From NCBI GenBank assembly GCA_947456815.1, contig CANGTL010000020.1, positions 1-45,195 of the forward strand: 45,195 bases of DNA, read 5' to 3'. Shown piece after piece: positions 15,691 through 24,746 of this stretch. The DNA comes from Flavobacteriaceae bacterium (GTDB taxonomy: Bacteria; Bacteroidota; Bacteroidia; Flavobacteriales; Flavobacteriaceae). The notes under the pieces were generated by a model, which saw nothing but the letters and a program-made list of their open reading frames with translations, ran no database searches and had not been told where the DNA came from. The position numbers and the translations under genes were made by a program. How positions within the stretch are numbered: the stretch's first letter is position 1; each line of letters opens with the position of its first letter.

Positions 15691-16761
15691 TTAAGTTTTA
15701 TAATTTAAAAAAGCAGCTGTAATTAATTCTTTTTCAGCGGTTTGATTAATTTTTATTTTACCAATCGAATCAAGCAATGCAAATTGAATCATTCCGTATT
15801 CATTTTTTTTATCGTGTATGAGTAACTCTTGTATTGGTTCTAGGTCAGATTCTTCAAAATCGATTCGATCAAAAATATGGTTGATGGTGTTTTTTATTTC
15901 GAGATATTCTTGCTCTTGGATGAGTTTTTTCTGCCAAGAAATGAAGCTTTCAAGTATCATTCCAGCTGCGATAGCCTCGCCGTGTAGTAGCGTCGCTTTA
16001 TGTTCACTTTCCAAAAAGTAGCTTTCAATCGCATGACCTAACGTATGACCAAAATTTAAGGCTTTGCGAATACCATCTTCTGTCGGGTCTTGCATGACGA
16101 TCTTGTTCTTAATGATGATTGATTGGTAGATCAACGCATCAAAATCGACGATATCGAGTTGATTTAAATCAATAAATTGCTTCCAATACGCTTCGTCTTG
16201 AATTAATCCATGTTTGAGCATTTCCGCTAAACCAGAGCGCATTTCGTTTTTCGGTAATGTTTCGAGATAGGTCGAATCGATGATAATCATTTTCGGCACA
16301 TTGATTACGCCAATTTGATTTTTCAAGTTGCCGAGATCGATACCATTTTTACCTCCAACTGACGCGTCAACCATGGCAAGAAGTGTGGTTGGAACATGAA
16401 TAAAATCGATGCCTCTTTTAAAAGTCGAAGCGACAAATCCACCCAAATCAGTTACGACGCCACCGCCTAAATTGATAATAACGCTTTTTCTATCTGCCCC
16501 GAGTTCCGTCAGTGCTTCCCAAATTTGCACACAAATTTCTATGTTTTTTGAACTTTCACCCGAATCGAATTCGATGACTTCAATTGAAATGTCTGTGGCT
16601 AAATAGGGCAAAAATTGTGGCAAACAACATTCATTGGAGTGACTGTCAACGAGCACAAAAATGGAAGAATACTTTTCTTTTTGTAGTTTTTGGTTTAGTG
16701 CTTCATAACCAGATTCGGAAAAGAAAATAGAGTAGCCATTGGCTTGAATGGTTTGCATCAT
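15691..16761 (-). CDS. aroB: 3-dehydroquinate synthase
   Basis: Second enzyme of the shikimate pathway, converting DAHP to 3-dehydroquinate with NAD and a divalent metal. The 356 residues show the standard AroB signatures: DSGESSKN, IINLGGGVVTDLGGFVASTF (about 96-115), HVPTTLLAMVDASVGGKNG (about 125-143), GLAEMLKHGLI with a metal-binding region, and the histidine metal-ligand motifs LNFGHTLGHAIES and LLHGEAIAAGM. Two ATG codons start the frame and the first was kept. It is divergent from the photolyase operon, with a 152-base spacer that contains the operon promoter. Confidence 0.96.
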   Translation of the reverse strand: MMQTIQANGYSIFFSESGYEALNQKLQKEKYSSIFVLVDSHSNECCLPQFLPYLATDISIEVIEFDSGESSKNIEICVQIWEALTELGADRKSVIINLGGGVVTDLGGFVASTFKRGIDFIHVPTTLLAMVDASVGGKNGIDLGNLKNQIGVINVPKMIIIDSTYLETLPKNEMRSGLAEMLKHGLIQDEAYWKQFIDLNQLDIVDFDALIYQSIIIKNKIVMQDPTEDGIRKALNFGHTLGHAIESYFLESEHKATLLHGEAIAAGMILESFISWQKKLIQEQEYLEIKNTINHIFDRIDFEESDLEPIQELLIHDKKNEYGMIQFALLDSIGKIKINQTAEKELITAAFLNYKT

Positions 16762-16843
16762 GGTTTTTGAAAGTATTTGGCAAAATAAGGTATTTTTTCT
16801 CGAATAGTCTTTATTTTTTGTGGTTCAATTTTATGAAAATTTT

Positions 16844-16875
16844 TTGATTCTTGTCTGGATAAAAGGTTAATTTTG
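16844..16875 (+). promoter_or_regulatory. Promoter of the photolyase/cryptochrome operon
   Basis: TTG at 16844-16846, a 21-base spacer and TAATTTTG at 16868-16875 match the Bacteroidota consensus exactly. The ATG of the first operon gene is 39 bases downstream of the -7 element. All following genes up to 23482 are on the same strand with gaps of at most 36 bases, so this may drive the whole block. Confidence 0.7.
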
Positions 16876-16913
16876 TTGAACTTTATTTCGAAATAAATAA
16901 ACAGAAAAATATA

Positions 16914-17198
16914 ATGCCAAAACAGCGAGAACTGAGTGACATAGAGATCGATCGAATTATTGAAATGGCTTGGGAAGACCGAACGCCTTTTGATGCAATC
17001 AGATTTCAATTTGGTCTCTTAGAGTCGGATGTAAAAGTTTTAATGAAAAAAGAACTAAAGTTCAGCAGTTATAAATTATGGCGGAAGCGTGTTGAAAATT
17101 GCAAAACGAAACATGCTGCAACAAGAGTTGACGGAATTGATCGATTCAAATGCAAATTGCAAAGAGCCATATCGAATAACAAAATTTCAAAGCGATAG
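16914..17198 (+). CDS. DUF2805 / TIGR03643 family protein
   Basis: A 94-residue basic protein that matches the TIGR03643 (DUF2805) family by its opening LSDIEIDRIIEMAWEDRTPF and by FGLLESDVKVLMKKEL and SYKLWRKRVENCKTKH. The arrangement of helices suggests a small DNA-binding helix-turn-helix fold. The family is known mainly from gene clusters with cryptochromes and photolyases, and that is the context here: first gene of the operon, 27 bases before the DUF2452 gene. It might be the light- or damage-linked regulator of the cluster; that is inference. Confidence 0.88.
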   Translation: MPKQRELSDIEIDRIIEMAWEDRTPFDAIRFQFGLLESDVKVLMKKELKFSSYKLWRKRVENCKTKHAATRVDGIDRFKCKLQRAISNNKISKR

Positions 17199-17225
17199 AA
17201 AGAATATTTAAAAGGTAAAATCAAA

Positions 17226-17624
17226 ATGACAAACGAAATTCCTGACAACGTAGTGTACTCTGATGAAAAAGGTTACCATGCCAGTTTATTGCCTTACGCA
17301 TCGAGTGTTGGGGCGCCTGTTATAAAAGTTGATGATGTTGTTTCGTGGAAAAGTCGTGGCATCAGTAATGTGAATAAGGAGTTTGAAAATAAGTTCAATG
17401 AGCTTAAAGTTCAATATCAAAATCTAATGCAGGAATACGAATGGAATGAGCTGGTCTATAGTTCTAAATTTTCATTTGAACCCGTAATCGGTGAGATTTA
17501 TCATTTGTATCGAGGGGAAGATGGTATTAATTTTCTTTCTCTAATTTCTCCACTGGAATGGAATAAAGAACATATCGGAACTTTTAAGTTGAACAGCGAC
17601 AAAAAATGGGTTTCGTTACTTTAA
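17226..17624 (+). CDS. DUF2452 domain protein
   Basis: A 132-residue soluble protein recognised as DUF2452: [19 protein letters not shown] near the start, a helix around 55-75, and in the second half [17 protein letters not shown] and [14 protein letters not shown]. Function is unknown. It is placed between the DUF2805 gene (27 bases) and the flavin reductase gene (36 bases). The short spacing supports co-transcription with the photolyase genes. Confidence 0.85.
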   Translation: MTNEIPDNVVYSDEKGYHASLLPYASSVGAPVIKVDDVVSWKSRGISNVNKEFENKFNELKVQYQNLMQEYEWNELVYSSKFSFEPVIGEIYHLYRGEDGINFLSLISPLEWNKEHIGTFKLNSDKKWVSLL

Positions 17625-17660
17625 AAAAATACATCTCAAATTCATTTACGCTCCTTACTA

Positions 17661-18305
17661 ATGCAAAAACAAATCACTTTCGACACCATAATGACCATGG
17701 AAAAGCAGGAACGCGTTCATTTTGTGAATAGCATAGCGGGCTTTAAGAGTGTCTGTCTAATCGGGACACAAAATAATTTGAATCAAACCAATTTGGCTAT
17801 TGTGAGTTCTCTCATTCACATTGGTAGCAATCCTCCACTGTTGGGAATTATTTTTCGTCCTGGTGCGGTTGAGCGTCATTCTCTAGAAAATATTTTGTTG
17901 ACGAAATTTTTTACAGTCAATCATATTAATGAATCAATTTACAGACAAGCCCATCAGACTTCGGCTAGGTATGATAGAGCCATTTCAGAATTTGATGCGA
18001 CTGGATTGACTGTGGAACACAAGAATGATTTTTTTGCACCATTTGTAGCGGAAAGTCAAGTGCAAATTGCTATGGAATTCAAGGAGAAAGTTGATCTTAC
18101 TATCAATAACACAGTTCTGGTGATTGGTGAAGTCAAAGCGGTGTACTTTCCGTCGGATTGTCTTGAAGAAGATGGATTCCTAAATATCGAGAAAGCAGCA
18201 TCGATTACCTGTTCTGGTTTGGATAGCTATCATAAAACCATTCAGATCGACCGGTTAAGTTATGCAAAGCCCAACAAAGCGCTAACATCCATTAAAGTAA
18301 ATTGA
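17661..18305 (+). CDS. Flavin reductase family protein
   Basis: A 214-residue FMN-binding split-barrel protein of the flavin reductase group: [52 protein letters not shown] and FFTVNHINE are typical flavin-contact segments. Such enzymes bind FMN or FAD and reduce it with NAD(P)H, or act as oxygenase partners. In this operon it could provide reduced flavin to the three photolyase-family proteins, whose active form is FADH-; this is inference from position. Its TGA stop overlaps the TTG start of the next gene by four bases. Confidence 0.88.
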   Translation: MQKQITFDTIMTMEKQERVHFVNSIAGFKSVCLIGTQNNLNQTNLAIVSSLIHIGSNPPLLGIIFRPGAVERHSLENILLTKFFTVNHINESIYRQAHQTSARYDRAISEFDATGLTVEHKNDFFAPFVAESQVQIAMEFKEKVDLTINNTVLVIGEVKAVYFPSDCLEEDGFLNIEKAASITCSGLDSYHKTIQIDRLSYAKPNKALTSIKVN

Positions 18306-19795
18306 GTAAAAAAGCTATTAATATTGTCTGGTTCAAACGTGATTTACGTTTTTTAGATCATGAACCACTCTATTGGGCACAACAAGAAAATCTACCCATT
18401 TTATTGCTGTATTTTTTTGAGCCGTCAGTGATGAATTATGATGATTCTGATAACCGTCATTGGCGCTTTATTTATGAGTCGATTGTTGACATGCAAATAA
18501 AATTGGACGGAATTGGAGCGAAGATTTATTTTTTTCAAAATGAAGTCAAAACTGTTTTTGAGGAATTGGTTCAAATTTATGACGTGAAGTCCGTTTTTTC
18601 CCACCAAGAAATAGGTAATAAAGTGACCTACGATCGCGATATAGAGATGGATATTTTCTTTCAGGAATGTAATATAGATTGGAAACAATTTCAAATGCAT
18701 GGTGTCATTCGGAAACTTAAATCGAGAAGTGATTGGGACAAAAGATGGGAATCTGTAATGCGAGCCGCGCCAAAAATAATAGATCTCAATTCACTAAAAT
18801 TAGAGCGTTTAGAAGCAAATTTTTATAATGCGGTAAAAGGTGAAAATCTAAGTAAAGAAATTACATCTCGAAACAAAAATTTTCAAGCAGGTGGAGAAAA
18901 CTATGCGTGGCGATATTTAGATAGTTTCGTCAAAGAGCGATATGTCAACTACAGCAAACATATCTCGAAACCAAGTTTGAGTAGAAAAGGATGTAGTCGG
19001 TTGTCACCTTATTTGACGTACGGGAATATTAGCATGCGAATGATTTATCAGTATACAAATCAACATTATGAAAGTTCCAAAAACAAAAGAGCGATACTCA
19101 ATTTTGTCTCAAGGTTGCATTGGCATTGTCATTTTATACAAAAGTTTGAAGACGAATGCCGAATGGAATTTGAAAATGTAAATCGAGCATACGATTCGTT
19201 GGTAAAACCCAAAAACGAAAGTTATATCGACGCCTGGCAAGAAGGAAAAACGGGTATTCCAATTATTGATGCGTGTATGCGATGCGTTGTAGCTACTGGG
19301 TATCTCAATTTTAGAATGCGGGCGATGGTGGTTTCTTTTTTTACGTTCAATTTGTGGCAAGATTGGCGTGAATTGCATTTTTTAGCGCGACAGTTTTTAG
19401 ATTACGAACCTGGAATTCACTATCCGCAATTACAGATGCAATCCGGGACGACTGGAATTAATACGATTCGAATTTACAGCCCCATTAAGAATTCTGAAGA
19501 ACATGATCCTGAGGGTGTTTTTATCAAACAATGGATTCCGGAATTGGCAGAAGTTCCTATTAATCTAATTCACGAACCGTGGAAGTTAAATCCCATCGAA
19601 CAACAATTTTATCACTGTGAAATTGGAAAAGATTATCCAAAGCCAATTGTCAATATAGAAGAAACAAGAAAATACGCCAGCGATATTGTCTGGAGTTTTC
19701 GCAAGAATGACGACGTTAGGGAAGAAGGAAGTCGAATTTTAAAAAAGCATGTCAATAGCTCGAAGCAGAAATTTAAATCTAATAAAACATCATAA
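18302..19795 (+). CDS. Photolyase/cryptochrome family protein, atypical FAD-binding member
   Basis: A 497-residue member of the photolyase/cryptochrome superfamily. N-terminal Rossmann-type antenna domain ([20 protein letters not shown]), C-terminal FAD domain with [46 protein letters not shown], and [20 protein letters not shown]. It starts with TTG at 18302 overlapping the previous stop; no ATG is near. Aligned by eye to E. coli photolyase, the middle tryptophan of the electron chain (W359, in QDWRE) is kept, but the positions of W382 and W306 appear as Leu and Lys, and the flavin-facing Asn378 as His. Light-driven reduction by the classical chain is thus unlikely. The subclade and substrate are unknown to me. 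Confidence 0.85.
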   Translation: MSKKAINIVWFKRDLRFLDHEPLYWAQQENLPILLLYFFEPSVMNYDDSDNRHWRFIYESIVDMQIKLDGIGAKIYFFQNEVKTVFEELVQIYDVKSVFSHQEIGNKVTYDRDIEMDIFFQECNIDWKQFQMHGVIRKLKSRSDWDKRWESVMRAAPKIIDLNSLKLERLEANFYNAVKGENLSKEITSRNKNFQAGGENYAWRYLDSFVKERYVNYSKHISKPSLSRKGCSRLSPYLTYGNISMRMIYQYTNQHYESSKNKRAILNFVSRLHWHCHFIQKFEDECRMEFENVNRAYDSLVKPKNESYIDAWQEGKTGIPIIDACMRCVVATGYLNFRMRAMVVSFFTFNLWQDWRELHFLARQFLDYEPGIHYPQLQMQSGTTGINTIRIYSPIKNSEEHDPEGVFIKQWIPELAEVPINLIHEPWKLNPIEQQFYHCEIGKDYPKPIVNIEETRKYASDIVWSFRKNDDVREEGSRILKKHVNSSKQKFKSNKTS

Positions 19796-20529
19796 TGGCT
19801 ACTTTTTTAAAAGCAAATTGGGAAAACATCATCATGGTCAATTACGAAATTGATCCAGAAATACTGTTGCCCTTTTTGCCCAAAGGTGTTGAACTCGATT
19901 TGTTTAATGGAAAAGCCTATGTGAGTTTAGTTGGTTTTATGTTTAAAAATACCAAAATTTTTAAAGTTCCGATTCCGTATTTAGGGAATTTTGAAGAAAT
20001 TAATCTACGGTTTTATGTAAAGCGAAAAGAAGGAACGACAGTCAAACGTGGTGTTGTTTTTATCAACGAAACGATTCCCTATCGCATCGTGGCTTGGATG
20101 GCGAACAAATTATATAAAGAACATTATACCGTAGTACCAACCAAACATTTCATCCATCGATTTTCAGAAAAACAGCAGGTAAAATTTGAATGGCTACTGG
20201 ATAAAAAATGGAATCATATTTTGGTAGAGACCGAAGTGGCCTCAAAAGAAATGCGTCACAATTCTCTCGAGGAATTTATCTACGAACATTATTACGGTTA
20301 CACCAAAGTGAATGAATGCACGACAGAAGAGTATCATTTGCAACATCCGAGTTGGAAAGTTTGTACTATGTTGAATTACAATATTAATTGTGATTTCATT
20401 GCCATGTATGGTTCTGCTTTTTCTGTGCTTAATAAAACTAAACCAACAGCGGTCTTTTTAGCGAAAGGTTCTTCTGTATCAGTAGATTGGAAAAGAAACA
20501 GATTGCATCTTACCAATGAGAGGAGTTAA
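19795..20529 (+). CDS. DUF2071 (YqjF-like) family protein
   Basis: A 244-residue protein of the DUF2071/YqjF family (acetoacetate-decarboxylase-like fold). Recognisable segments are [68 protein letters not shown] and the final [15 protein letters not shown]. Function is not established. It shares one base with the preceding stop (TAATG, 19793-19797) and overlaps the following DUF2256 gene by 14 bases, so its translation is coupled to that of the photolyase genes on both sides. This protein family is often found near cryptochrome genes. Confidence 0.88.
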   Translation: MATFLKANWENIIMVNYEIDPEILLPFLPKGVELDLFNGKAYVSLVGFMFKNTKIFKVPIPYLGNFEEINLRFYVKRKEGTTVKRGVVFINETIPYRIVAWMANKLYKEHYTVVPTKHFIHRFSEKQQVKFEWLLDKKWNHILVETEVASKEMRHNSLEEFIYEHYYGYTKVNECTTEEYHLQHPSWKVCTMLNYNINCDFIAMYGSAFSVLNKTKPTAVFLAKGSSVSVDWKRNRLHLTNERS

Positions 20530-20665
20530 AAAACAACATCTGCCGAATAAAATATGCGTGGTTTGCAACAAACCTTTTTCATGGCGAAAGAAATGGGAAA
20601 AAGTATGGGATGAAGTAAAGTACTGCAGTAATCAATGCAGAATGAATAAATTAAATGGCAACTAA
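20516..20665 (+). CDS. DUF2256 zinc-ribbon-like small protein
   Basis: A 49-residue protein starting [17 protein letters not shown]. The DUF2256 pattern is complete: [18 protein letters not shown], then VKYCSNQCR, giving four cysteines (14, 17, 37, 41) in CxxC and CxxxC pairs suited to bind zinc. It overlaps the end of the DUF2071 gene by 14 bases and the start of the iron-sulfur photolyase gene by 11 bases, so it is embedded between them. Relatives regularly accompany cryptochrome/photolyase genes. The role is unknown; a small metal-binding partner or chaperone is possible. Confidence 0.9.
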   Translation: MRGVKKQHLPNKICVVCNKPFSWRKKWEKVWDEVKYCSNQCRMNKLNGN

Positions 20666-22193
20666 AATTCTAAGATTAGTTCTGGGCGATCAACTCAACA
20701 GCCAGCATTACTGGTTTGAACGTTTTGATAGCGATGTAACTTATGTTCTGATGGAAGTCCGAACAGAAACAGATTATGCGATACATCACATTCAAAAAGT
20801 AGTCGGTTTTTTTGCCGCGATGCGTGCTTTTGCCACCGAATTAGCAGCTAATAATCATCAAGTTATTTACATAAAACTTAATGATGAAGACAATCAGCAG
20901 TCTTTTGACAAGAATATTCAGTGTCTAATTTCGAAAAATTCGTTCACTCATTTTGAATACCAATTGCCTGATGAATATCGAGTTGATCAACAGTTGAAAA
21001 ATCTCTGTCAATCTATAGCAGTAACAAGTGCTGCGGTTGATTCGGAACATTTTTTTACCACTAGGGAAGAATTGGGAAGTTTCTTTGAAGGTAAAAAATC
21101 ATTTCTTTTAGAAAGTTTCTATCGTGCCTTACGAAAAAAGCATGATGTTTTGATGGAAGGTTTGCAACCAGTCACCGGACAATGGAATTACGACGGAGAG
21201 AATAGGAAAAAATTGCCCAAAAACCACAAACCAATTGAGCCATTAATATTTGATAATGATATTGCATCAATTGTTCGAGAACTAGAACAGACAGATATAA
21301 GAACAATTGGAAATATTGACGCAAGTCATTTTGTTTGGCCTATAAACAGAACCCAATCGTTGCAACTATTGGAGTTTTTCGTAACGGAATGTCTGCATCT
21401 CTTTGGTTCTTATCAAGATGCAATGACCCCAAACGAGTGGTCTTTATATCATTCCCGAATTTCATTTTCGATGAACGTAAAAATGATTTCACCACAAGAA
21501 GTAATCGAGAGTGCGATTAAAGAATGGCGTAAAAGACCGAATGAAATCGAATACAATCAATTGGAAGGTTTTGTGCGTCAAATCATTGGCTGGCGCGAAT
21601 ACATGAGAGGAATTTATTGGTTGAAAATGCCTGAATATGCTTCAATGAATTTTTTTGATAATCAGGAAAAATTACCCGAATGGTTTTGGACTGGAAAAAC
21701 GAAAATGAATTGTCTTAAAGATTCAATTAACCAATCGCTGCATTACGCTTATGCACATCACATCCAACGGTTGATGATTACAGGCAATTTTGCTTTGTTG
21801 GCAGGTGTTCATCCTGATGAAGTTGATGCGTGGTATCTAGGCATTTATATCGATGCTATCGAATGGGTTGAAATCACCAATACTCGCGGCATGAGTCAGT
21901 TTGCCGATGGTGGCATTGTTGGCACGAAACCTTATGTAAGTTCAGCCGCCTACATTGATAAAATGAGTCACTATTGTGGGAGTTGTTTTTATAATAAGAC
22001 TTTAAAAACTGGTGAAAAATCTTGCCCATTCAACAGTTTATATTGGAATTTCTACGATAGAAATGAAGAAAAACTAAGTAAGAATCCAAGAATAGGCATG
22101 ATGTATAATGTTTGGAGAAAAATGAAACCCGATGCCAAAGCGGCATTGTTGAAGCAAGCTAATTATTATTTGGAAAATATTAATGAATTATGA
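20655..22193 (+). CDS. Iron-sulfur (6-4) photolyase, PhrB type
   Basis: A 512-residue FeS-containing bacterial cryptochrome/photolyase (DPRP family). The N-terminus [16 protein letters not shown] is typical. The four cluster cysteines are C353, C441, C444 and C457, the same spacing as C350, C438, C441 and C454 of Agrobacterium PhrB, and H369 matches the repair histidine H366. It is therefore expected to bind FAD and a 4Fe-4S cluster and to repair (6-4) photoproducts in blue or UV-A light; the antenna in known members is dimethyl-ribityl-lumazine. Overlaps its neighbours on both sides (11 bases with DUF2256, ATGA with the next gene). Confidence 0.94.
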   Translation: MATKILRLVLGDQLNSQHYWFERFDSDVTYVLMEVRTETDYAIHHIQKVVGFFAAMRAFATELAANNHQVIYIKLNDEDNQQSFDKNIQCLISKNSFTHFEYQLPDEYRVDQQLKNLCQSIAVTSAAVDSEHFFTTREELGSFFEGKKSFLLESFYRALRKKHDVLMEGLQPVTGQWNYDGENRKKLPKNHKPIEPLIFDNDIASIVRELEQTDIRTIGNIDASHFVWPINRTQSLQLLEFFVTECLHLFGSYQDAMTPNEWSLYHSRISFSMNVKMISPQEVIESAIKEWRKRPNEIEYNQLEGFVRQIIGWREYMRGIYWLKMPEYASMNFFDNQEKLPEWFWTGKTKMNCLKDSINQSLHYAYAHHIQRLMITGNFALLAGVHPDEVDAWYLGIYIDAIEWVEITNTRGMSQFADGGIVGTKPYVSSAAYIDKMSHYCGSCFYNKTLKTGEKSCPFNSLYWNFYDRNEEKLSKNPRIGMMYNVWRKMKPDAKAALLKQANYYLENINEL

Positions 22194-23482
22194 AACGTTC
22201 TATTGTTTGGTTTAAAACTGATTTACGACTTGAAGACAACGAAACGCTGGTAAAAGCCATTGCGCAAAGTGATGAAGTTATTCCCGTTTATTGTTTTGAT
22301 GATGCTCATTTTGCAACTACTTCTTTTGGATTTAAGAAGACAGGTAGCATTAGAGCCCAGTTTTTACTGGAATCATTGCAGGATTTGGATAAAAACTTAC
22401 GTGACCTAGGTTCTGGATTACTTATTCTCAGAGGAAAACCAGAAGTTGAAATTGCAAAAGTTGTAGAACAGTTCAAAGTGTCCAAAGTGTATGCAAAACG
22501 TGAAGTGGCGCAGGAAGAAAAGCAGTCTGAGAAAAAGGTAGTTGATAGCTTGTTTAAGTTGAGATGCGAGTTTGAATCATATAGTACAAGCACTTTGTAT
22601 CATGCCGAGGATTTGCCTTTTTCAATAAAGGATATTCCGGATGTGTTTACCAATTTCAGAAAGAAAACGGAAAAGGATGCTGTTGTTAGGGATATTTTTG
22701 CGAAACCAGGAAAGATTAATTCACCTGAAATACCAGCGGCAATCTGGCCGACACTAGAAGAATTAGGATTAGAATTTACCAAAATGGACGCTCGGGTTGT
22801 GTTGCCTTTTACAGGTGGCGAAACAGCAGCAATCAACCGATTGAATCATTATTTTTTTAAAACAAAGAGTATTTCCAATTACAAGGAAACTAGAAACGGT
22901 TTGATTGGCGCGAATTATTCCTCAAAGTTCTCTGCGTGGTTGGCGTTGGGTTGTATTTCTCCTAGATTCATTTACCATGAACTCAAAAAATACGAATCGG
23001 AATTTGGGGCAAACGAATCGACCTACTGGCTCGTTTTTGAATTGTTGTGGAGAGATTTCTTTCGGTTTATGTTTAAGAAACACCAGTCGAAGATGTTTCA
23101 GCCTTCCGGAATTGCTGCTGAAAAAGAAATTCCAAAATCGGTCAGTGATCAACTACTTCAGCAATGGATTAATGGAACTACCAAAGAAGATTTCGTCAAT
23201 GCCAATATGATTGAATTGAAGTTGACTGGATTTATGAGTAATCGTGGTCGACAAAATGTTGCGAGTTATTTTTGCAACGACTTAAAATTAGACTGGCGTT
23301 ACGGCGCGGCTTATTTTGAGCAGCAATTGGTAGATTACGATGAATGCAGTAATTGGGGCAATTGGGCGTATATTGCTGGAGTAGGCAATGATCCTAGGGA
23401 AAGTCGTTACTTTAACATTGAAAAGCAAGCAGCGGTTTATGATAAGACCAAATCATATCGTAATTTGTGGTTAACCAATTAA
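22190..23482 (+). CDS. Cry-DASH family cryptochrome
   Basis: A 430-residue DASH cryptochrome, which binds FAD and usually a folate antenna and repairs pyrimidine dimers in single-stranded DNA. Seen are the opening SIVWFKTDLRLEDNETL, the antenna-domain VYAKREVAQEEK, YKETRNGLIGANYSSKFSAW, FELLWRDFFRFM, NMIELKLTGFMSNRGRQN and the DASH hallmark WRYGAAYFEQQLVDYDECSN with NWAYIAGVGNDPR. Starts at ATG within the ATGA overlap of the previous stop, the last gene of the operon. Its N-terminal length and C-terminal stop are normal for bacterial DASH proteins without C-terminal extension. Confidence 0.94.
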   Translation: MKRSIVWFKTDLRLEDNETLVKAIAQSDEVIPVYCFDDAHFATTSFGFKKTGSIRAQFLLESLQDLDKNLRDLGSGLLILRGKPEVEIAKVVEQFKVSKVYAKREVAQEEKQSEKKVVDSLFKLRCEFESYSTSTLYHAEDLPFSIKDIPDVFTNFRKKTEKDAVVRDIFAKPGKINSPEIPAAIWPTLEELGLEFTKMDARVVLPFTGGETAAINRLNHYFFKTKSISNYKETRNGLIGANYSSKFSAWLALGCISPRFIYHELKKYESEFGANESTYWLVFELLWRDFFRFMFKKHQSKMFQPSGIAAEKEIPKSVSDQLLQQWINGTTKEDFVNANMIELKLTGFMSNRGRQNVASYFCNDLKLDWRYGAAYFEQQLVDYDECSNWGNWAYIAGVGNDPRESRYFNIEKQAAVYDKTKSYRNLWLTN

Positions 23483-23551
23483 TTACATTTTTACATGCGA
23501 TTTTCGTAAGAAAACAGTCTTCTTTTAGTTATTTTTTGCAGAAACTCTCGT

Positions 23552-23559
23552 TATATTTG
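23552..23559 (+). promoter_or_regulatory. -7 promoter element of the proline dehydrogenase gene
   Basis: TATATTTG is an exact TAnnTTTG match, 18 bases before the ATG at 23577. The nearest TTG upstream is only 13 bases away, too close for the usual -33 element, so the promoter is supported by one element alone. Confidence 0.45.
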
Positions 23560-23576
23560 TTCGACAAATCGATATT

Positions 23577-24746
23577 ATGGAAAAAATCTTCAACGACACA
23601 GAAGTTGCTTTTGCTTTAAAGAGCGATACTGAATTAGATAGAGCTTATTTTTTATTTAAAATGATTGCCAATGAGCCGTTGGTTCGCATTGGAACGGCAG
23701 TGACTAATTTTGCTTTGAAAGCCCATCTTCCGGTAGATGGTTTGATTCGGGCGACTGTTTTTGATCACTTTTGCGGCGGTGTCAATGAAGTAGATTGTTT
23801 GTCGGTGGTGGATAAATTGTACACCAAAGGAGTTTCGTCTGTTTTGGATTATTCTGTAGAAGGTAAAGAAGAAGAAGTACAGTTTGATGCGGCTTTAGAA
23901 ATGACATTAAAAACTGTCGAATTTGCTAAAGAACGTCAAGCTATTCCATTTGCAGTATTTAAACCGACTGGTTTGGGGCGACTCGATTTATATGAAAAAG
24001 TAGGAGCGAAGGTTACACTTTTGCCAGCGGAAGAAATAGAATGGAAAAAAGTAAAAGATCGTTTTGAATTGATTTGTAAAACTGCCCATCAAAAAGATGT
24101 CGCATTGCTTATTGATGCTGAAGAAAGTTGGATGCAAGATGCCGCGGATGATTTGGTAGAAGATATGATGCGAAAATTCAACAAAGAAAAAGTAATTGTC
24201 TTCAACACTTTACAGTTGTATCGTTGGGATCGCATGGACTATTTGAAAAAATTGCACGAAAGAGCAAAATTGGATGGTTTTTATATCGGAATGAAACTGG
24301 TGCGCGGCGCTTATATGGAAAAGGAAAATGCGCGTGCGGAAGAAAAAGGTTATCCAACGCCAATTTGTGCTTCAAAGCAAGCCACAGATGACAACTACAA
24401 TACAGCGGTTGATTACATGATGAAACACATTGACCATATGGCCATTTTCGCTGGAACGCACAATGAAGAAAGTTCTTATAAACTACTGGAAATGCAGCAA
24501 GCGAACAACATTGCCAAAAACGATAAACGCATTTGGTACGGACAATTGTATGGGATGAGTGATAATATCAGTTATAACTTAGCAAGTCATGGTTATAACG
24601 TTGCTAAGTATTTACCATTTGGACCAGTACGAGATGTGATGCCGTATTTAATTCGCCGTGCTGAGGAAAACACTTCAGTTGCTGGACAAACGAGTCGTGA
24701 ATTAAACTTGTTGAAAACTGAACGAGACCGGAGAAAAATTAAATAA
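23577..24746 (+). CDS. Proline dehydrogenase
   Basis: A 389-residue stand-alone FAD-dependent proline dehydrogenase (PutA/PRODH fold), which oxidises proline to pyrroline-5-carboxylate and feeds electrons to the quinone pool. Recognised by AVFKPTGLGRLDLYEKV, ALLIDAEESWMQDAADDL, VIVFNTLQLYRWDRMDYL, GMKLVRGAYMEKENARAEEK, AIFAGTHNEESS, RIWYGQLYGMSDNISY and YLPFGPVRDVMPYLIRRAEE. No aldehyde dehydrogenase domain is fused. Its stop (24744-24746) touches the stop of the convergent ABC exporter gene. Its light-repair neighbours upstream are probably a separate transcript because of the promoter element at 23552. Confidence 0.94.
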   Translation: MEKIFNDTEVAFALKSDTELDRAYFLFKMIANEPLVRIGTAVTNFALKAHLPVDGLIRATVFDHFCGGVNEVDCLSVVDKLYTKGVSSVLDYSVEGKEEEVQFDAALEMTLKTVEFAKERQAIPFAVFKPTGLGRLDLYEKVGAKVTLLPAEEIEWKKVKDRFELICKTAHQKDVALLIDAEESWMQDAADDLVEDMMRKFNKEKVIVFNTLQLYRWDRMDYLKKLHERAKLDGFYIGMKLVRGAYMEKENARAEEKGYPTPICASKQATDDNYNTAVDYMMKHIDHMAIFAGTHNEESSYKLLEMQQANNIAKNDKRIWYGQLYGMSDNISYNLASHGYNVAKYLPFGPVRDVMPYLIRRAEENTSVAGQTSRELNLLKTERDRRKIK

